Source: Buxus sempervirens (Eukaryota; Streptophyta; Magnoliopsida; Buxales; Buxaceae). From it: DNA of 64,000 bases. The stretch's first letter is position 1. Each line of letters begins with the position of its first letter. Where the stretch lies: contig OX387194.1 of assembly GCA_947561395.2 (NCBI GenBank), positions 24,228,048 through 24,292,047 on the forward strand, read 5' to 3'. A program made the translations under genes and the position numbers. Below, piece after piece: positions 63,101 through 64,000 of this stretch. The notes beneath the pieces were generated by a model. That model searched no databases and had not been told where the DNA came from. It worked only from the letters and a program-made list of their open reading frames with translations.

Positions 63101-63614
63101 TGCTGGCACATCCTTTCTCCCAAAATTTCCTTTTTCAAAGGACACCAAAATTTCCCTTTCTTTGATACTTTTTTTTATTATTTCTTCTAGAAATATTGTG
63201 AAGCAGAAACGTCTTGGTTTATTTAGTGATAGAAATTCCATTCCGCATGTCCATCATATCTTGTAAATTATCTTTATTCTTTGTGAAATTGTCCATGAAA
63301 TCAAAATTCAAAACCCTGATTCCTGATGTATATATTAACTACACTTACATGGATGTGTGTCCAAATATTGTGGAAGCTGATTGACAAAAATAAGCATATA
63401 TTCACAAACTATCTTGCCAGGAAACACTACACTCTGAAAATATGTTGCATAAATTTTAAAAGCTTTTGTCTTTTAAACTGTCATTGGAGACATGAATCTA
63501 CTAATTCTAGTGTACTGCCAGGAATATGTGGTAGAAAGCCGAGAAGAGAGTAAGAGTATTCCTGAACTTGATCCAAACCACATCACAGAGCTGAGGATGT
63601 TGGGCCTCTACTGA
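29934..63614 (+). CDS. RING-CH (MARCH-like) membrane E3 ubiquitin ligase, six coding exons
   Basis: Joining six exons at GT/AG borders gives 259 residues. Residues 1-70 are a polar acidic N-terminus. C72, C75, C87, C89, H97, C100, C116 and C119 form a C4HC3 RING-CH finger, which in this family binds zinc and an E2 enzyme to ubiquitinate targets at membranes. Two hydrophobic segments follow: about 148-168 and 191-212, with a conserved-looking loop containing [20 protein letters not shown] between them. The C-terminus ends ELRMLGLY, which I recognise from plant RING/FYVE/PHD superfamily proteins. Phase is kept at every junction and no stop interrupts, so the gene is probably active. The start ATG 29934 is the first in-frame one after a stop. 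The intron between exons 4 and 5 is 27.7 kb. Substrates cannot be told from sequence. Confidence 0.9.
30355..30440 (+). CDS. RING-CH gene, coding exon 2
   Basis: The acceptor is GCATAG and the donor AAG/GTAATA. It codes the CHC pair and the HRSC ligands of the RING-CH finger (residues 80-108). Confidence 0.93.
30853..30999 (+). CDS. RING-CH gene, coding exon 3
   Basis: The acceptor is TGTCAG and the donor TTG/GTAAGA. It codes HCTEC (last two zinc ligands), the [11 protein letters not shown] segment and the start of the first membrane span (residues 109-157). Confidence 0.94.
31701..31803 (+). CDS. RING-CH gene, coding exon 4
   Basis: The acceptor is GTGACAG and the donor G/GTATGG. It codes the end of membrane span 1 and the Tyr/Glu-rich loop (residues 158-191). 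Its donor starts the 27.7 kb intron. Confidence 0.92.
31886..32328. mobile_element. Mutator-like MITE, copy 1 (GCGACACC family)
   Basis: The ends CAAGGTTTGACTTTTTGG and the complement of CAAAGATTGACTTTTCGG form imperfect inverted repeats, followed by GGTGCCGCC and GGCGACACC. The interior is rich in AATTTCGCC phrases. The family also occurs at 37113-37491 and 38443-38912. No clear target duplication is present for this copy. Confidence 0.72.
32329..32721. other. Intron sequence, no feature recognised
   Basis: No repeat ends or coding frames were recognised between the MITE and the next TIR element. Confidence 0.5.
33118..33415 (+). repeat. 20-bp minisatellite, about 15 copies
   Basis: The unit is close to GTCATTATCGGGTTAAACGG, repeated in tandem with scattered substitutions and one or two single-base shifts. 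It lies wholly inside the TIR element. Confidence 0.92.
33432..33477. repeat. Perfect 22-bp palindrome arms with a 2-nt loop
   Basis: Positions 33432-33453 are perfectly complementary to 33456-33477, with CC between. The arms contain GGTTTACTAAATCCCC. It follows directly after the minisatellite and is able to form a hairpin or cruciform. Confidence 0.95.
33816..36852 (-). mobile_element. LTR-like element (best preserved), TSD GTTTC
   Basis: The left end is TGTAACACCCCGAATCC, the right end AAGATTCTACA, and the 5-bp repeat GTTTC flanks it (33811-33815 and 36853-36857). There is no coding frame over 3037 bp. The minus strand has TATAAAAGG (36279-36271), a purine-rich leader and the donor-like GAG/GTAAGTAGTAAC at about 36113-36099. 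Downstream on that strand are a field of GCTCGAGC/GTTCGAAC-like motifs (35400-35720) and then about fifteen copies of a CCAAGATACATGG-type phrase (34500-35110). This is probably a solo LTR of a long-LTR Ty3/gypsy lineage. It is antisense to the RING-CH gene. Confidence 0.85.
36858..37112. other. Intron spacer
   Basis: No identifiable features. It ends with TTTAATGCA, which may be the target duplication of the next MITE. Confidence 0.4.
37113..37491 (-). mobile_element. Mutator-like MITE, copy 2
   Basis: Same family as 31886 and 38443 but inverted: it ends GGTAAACCTTGA and contains AAATTTCGCTC phrases. The flanks TTTAATGCA and TTTAATGAT agree at 7 of 9 positions, consistent with a 9-bp duplication. 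Confidence 0.6.
37492..38442. other. Intron spacer
   Basis: AT-rich; no coding or repeat termini recognised. The phrase AATTTGAGCTATTCACGG near 37850 partly repeats 37765-37780. Confidence 0.4.
38443..38912 (+). mobile_element. Mutator-like MITE, copy 3, TSD GGTTCAATC
   Basis: A perfect 9-bp duplication GGTTCAATC (38434-38442 and 38913-38921) flanks a 470-bp element starting CAAGGTTAGGTGTCGCC and ending GCGACACCAAAAAGTCAATCC plus TT. The 9-bp duplication points to the Mutator superfamily. A (TA)n run at 38719-38742 lies in the middle. This copy defines the family's ends. Confidence 0.88.
38922..40049. other. Intron spacer
   Basis: No gene recognised. Short frames on both strands (for example at 39053-39385, minus) show no family features I know. 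Confidence 0.4.
40050..41045 (+). mobile_element. LINE 3' fragment (plus strand)
   Basis: The frames at 40067-40381 and 40475-40711 encode the C-terminal zf-RVT-like part of plant L1 ORF2: SWEDRWWGD near the start, then [18 protein letters not shown] and [18 protein letters not shown] with the Cys/His pattern. Further stops follow. It is 5'-truncated, as is usual for LINE insertions. It ends in a region with GA repeats next to the LINE end at 41053. Confidence 0.82.
41053..41843 (-). mobile_element. LINE 3' fragment with RNase H end (minus strand)
   Basis: The minus strand carries [20 protein letters not shown] (41333-41274), the typical end of the RNase H domain found after RT in some plant L1 elements. 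It ends with TTATTCATCATAAAAA at 41053-41070, matching the tail of the neighbouring LINE. Stops are frequent and the 5' part is missing. Confidence 0.75.
41844..46406 (-). mobile_element. Near full-length degraded L1-type LINE (minus strand)
   Basis: On the minus strand in order: the end of ORF1 (46406-45820, two overlapping frames), apurinic endonuclease start [19 protein letters not shown] at 45591, remaining endonuclease to 44757, RT beginning with [11 protein letters not shown] near 44250, the palm with LQFANN near 43520, the thumb to 42967, the zf-RVT end [11 protein letters not shown] at 42071, and a 3' tail TTATTCATCAAAAAAA at 41844-41862. Frameshifts and stops separate the parts. The RT box reads FANN where FADD is usual, so it is inactive even apart from the breaks. 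Confidence 0.88.
46395..46600. repeat. About 90-bp duplicated segment at the LINE/LTR border
   Basis: A stretch containing CTTTTTTATAGACAATATC, CTAAAACTTTT and AGCAATAACATAAT occurs at about 46391-46455 and again at 46497-46573, with the phrase GAGACGCCACCATCTTCT before each. It marks a local rearrangement between the LINE 5' end and the LTR-like element. Confidence 0.75.
46491..49084 (-). mobile_element. LTR-like element C, damaged left end
   Basis: Matches the 33816 element by eye: ATCAGAGTGC...CTAAAAC near 46513, GATCGTCCTCTCTTGGAATAT and CCCAGCAAGTAGCAACATGC near 46820-46900. It ends AAGGTATTGCA at 49084. The minus strand has GAG/GTAAGTAAC at 48560-48550. A field of GGCGCTTGA/GCGTTCGAA motifs lies at 47870-48190. 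The terminal TGTAACACC is missing and no target duplication is seen. Confidence 0.65.
49085..49665 (-). mobile_element. LINE 3' fragment (minus strand)
   Basis: Similar by eye to 42030-42420 of the larger LINE (shared phrases include CAGCCAAATGT, CATCTCCTCTGAATC and AATCCTRTA). It is the zf-RVT-coding end with heavy decay, abutting LTR-like element C. Confidence 0.65.
49748..50486. mobile_element. TIR DNA transposon with compound microsatellite
   Basis: The left end AGGCATCGTTTGTTCTAACTT and the complement of the right end (AGGCCTCGTCTGGTATAACTT) form inverted repeats of about 20 bp. Flanks AAAATAG and AAGATAG may be a target duplication. The interior 49936-50128 is (CCACCT/CCATCT)n microsatellite, which explains the repetitive frames there. 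No transposase. Confidence 0.68.
50487..51629. other. Intron spacer, AT-rich
   Basis: 50505-50700 resembles 29440-29660. (GT)n(AT)n occurs at 51441-51471. No gene recognised. Confidence 0.4.
51630..54170 (+). mobile_element. 5'-truncated L1-type LINE (plus strand) with poly-A tail
   Basis: Begins inside the RT domain: [17 protein letters not shown] at about 51636, then [26 protein letters not shown], a broken palm with [10 protein letters not shown] at about 52301-52330, the thumb to 52860, and the zf-RVT end with [13 protein letters not shown] near 53695-53735. The 3' end is ATTATTCAGC plus poly-A (54158-54169). Stops at 51909, 52051 and elsewhere make it inactive. The RT box is FADN rather than FADD. 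Confidence 0.88.
54181..55333. mobile_element. TIR element with CGATACG motifs, TSD GCTACATC
   Basis: The ends CAGTGTTCTAAATATCGTAT and the complement of CATGGTTCAAAGTATCGTAT form an inverted repeat, flanked by perfect 8-bp GCTACATC (54173-54180, 55334-55341). The outer 100 bp on each side are rich in GATACG/CGTATC phrases. Inside lie a GAGCGA-rich tract (54308-54420), a CTGCCGCTGCCG tract and a long AT-rich core. No transposase seen. The 8-bp duplication suggests hAT; 9 bp with one mismatch (Mutator) is also possible. Confidence 0.82.
55342..57836. other. Intron spacer
   Basis: At 56230-56300 there are AAATTTCGCTGCC and GTCGGCACGAAATG phrases like the Mutator-like MITEs above, probably an eroded copy, followed by a small inverted repeat around GGGGAAATCTCGATTTCCCC (56274-56293). 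The rest shows nothing I can support. Confidence 0.4.
57837..58301. mobile_element. MITE, TIR CTATGTTACATGGAC, 8-9 bp TSD
   Basis: The left end CTATGTTACATGGACTC and the right end GTGTCCATGTAACATAG are inverted repeats. Flanks GTGTTATT and GTGTTATC match at 7 of 8 positions, and an extra shared G extends the possible match. Internal phrases GGATCCGACAC and GACACGGGTAC recall a MITE type widespread in dicots. A partial copy in the other orientation is at 20518-20634. Confidence 0.82.
58310..59526. other. Last part of the giant intron
   Basis: AT-rich with no recognised elements; it ends in a T-rich tract and AATGTGCAG. Confidence 0.5.
59527..59639 (+). CDS. RING-CH gene, coding exon 5
   Basis: The acceptor is AATGTGCAG and the donor AAG/GTTTAG, which is weak. 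It codes the second membrane span and the [17 protein letters not shown] segment (residues 192-229). The phase matches exon 4, 27.7 kb upstream. Confidence 0.92.
59640..60156. other. Start of the last intron
   Basis: Contains an imperfect internal duplication: AACAAAGGTTTAGT with CTTCAAGYTCATTGAA occurs at 59632-59670 and again at 59778-59817. No gene seen. Confidence 0.5.
60157..62521 (-). mobile_element. LTR-like element E, TSD TTATA
   Basis: The left end TGTAGCGCCCCGGATCC and right end ATTATGTACA have TG...CA form, flanked by TTATA on both sides (60152-60156, 62522-62526). The right side is AT-rich, so the duplication could be chance. The minus strand has a donor-like ACA/GTAAGTAATC at 62105-62093 after a purine-rich leader. 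A field of CACCGATACCACGTAGTGGA-type phrases lies at 60950-61060. The interior has a poly-A run (61900-61920) and repeated AATTGACGCAGA phrases (61920-62040). No coding frame. Confidence 0.62.
62527..63521. other. End of the last intron
   Basis: No elements recognised; it ends TGTACTGCCAG. Confidence 0.5.
63522..63614 (+). CDS. RING-CH gene, coding exon 6 with stop
   Basis: The acceptor is CTGCCAG. It codes the last 30 residues, a charged tail ending ELRMLGLY, then TGA at 63612-63614. Confidence 0.93.
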   Translation, partial: EYVVESREESKSIPELDPNHITELRMLGLY

Positions 63615-64000
63615 ACTGAAATCCTTTACTTTTGGATGGTTTGGTAAGCAGTTTGAAGTGTATATTTTAATTTTAATCGTACTGTCATCTCAATTTCCTT
63701 TAACCTTATCCTTTTTCCTTGTCTCATGATTATCAAACTTGGCTGGCTGTTTGATTTTTTGATTTCCTTTTCATATTTACTCACTTTCTTTCATCGACCA
63801 TAGTGCTTGACCTTTTCAACCAAGAATACTGAAGATGAAAATGAAGGAAATTCTACCAGTCTGCTTTGTCTTTATATCTCTCAATCACACAAGCTTATGT
63901 TAAATGGATGCAGATACAGGTCACAGATGAGGGTATGCCCATTTTTGGATCATCGTGATCTCTGTATCTTAGGATATGGACTATGGGAACTCAGTTAAGG
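63615..64000 (+). other. 3' UTR and possible 3' UTR intron of the RING-CH gene
   Basis: After TGA the sequence reads to GGTTTG/GTAAGCAG (GT at 63644-63645), a strong donor, so a 3' UTR intron may start there. No polyadenylation signal is clear before the window ends; the transcript probably continues beyond it. Confidence 0.4.

Overview
The window is nuclear DNA from a flowering plant, most likely a eudicot and possibly a tree. It is AT-rich, has no bacterial-style gene packing, and is dominated by plant transposable elements (long non-coding LTR-like elements, L1-type LINEs, a CACTA element, hAT and Mutator-type elements) and an endogenous plant pararetrovirus. I cannot name the species.

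The only host gene I can reconstruct with confidence is a plus-strand RING-CH (RINGv, C4HC3) membrane E3 ubiquitin-ligase-like gene. Its coding exons are 29934-30171, 30355-30440, 30853-30999, 31701-31803, 59527-59639 and 63522-63614. Joined at GT/AG borders they give one open frame of 780 bp (259 residues plus TGA) with no internal stop. The intron between the fourth and fifth coding exons is about 27.7 kb. A likely 5' UTR exon near 13.5-13.78 kb would add a 16 kb 5' UTR intron, so the gene may span about 50 kb, most of it transposon DNA.

Layout. 1-10.5 kb: nested elements, with an LTR-like element (259-3868, TSD ATGAC) holding a second solo LTR (1876-3581, TSD GTTAC), and another LTR-like element (4233-9923) holding a LINE tail that itself carries a CACTA element (5545-7737, TSD TGT). 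10.96-12.25 kb: a TIR element. 13.5-14.1 kb: putative promoter and 5' UTR. 15.5-16.5 kb: decayed antisense copia pol. 18.57-20.18 kb: a hAT element (8-bp TSD) with a BED-finger remnant. 20.87-29.37 kb: a unit-length but broken caulimovirid copy that starts at its tRNA primer site, flanked by two stray pieces of its own reverse-transcriptase region. 29.8-31.8 kb: RING-CH coding exons 1-4. 31.8-59.5 kb: the giant intron, with MITEs, TIR elements, LTR-like elements and at least five LINE insertions in both orientations. 59.5-63.6 kb: the last two coding exons, separated by another LTR-like element (60157-62521).

The LTR-like elements look like one architectural class. They have TG...CA ends, and three have 5-bp target duplications. 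Where readable they carry a TATA box followed about 100-170 nt later by a conserved splice-donor-like AG/GTAAGTA, then fields of short palindromic motifs. Five of six lie on the minus strand. All boundaries come from reading the sequence by eye; no alignments or databases were used.
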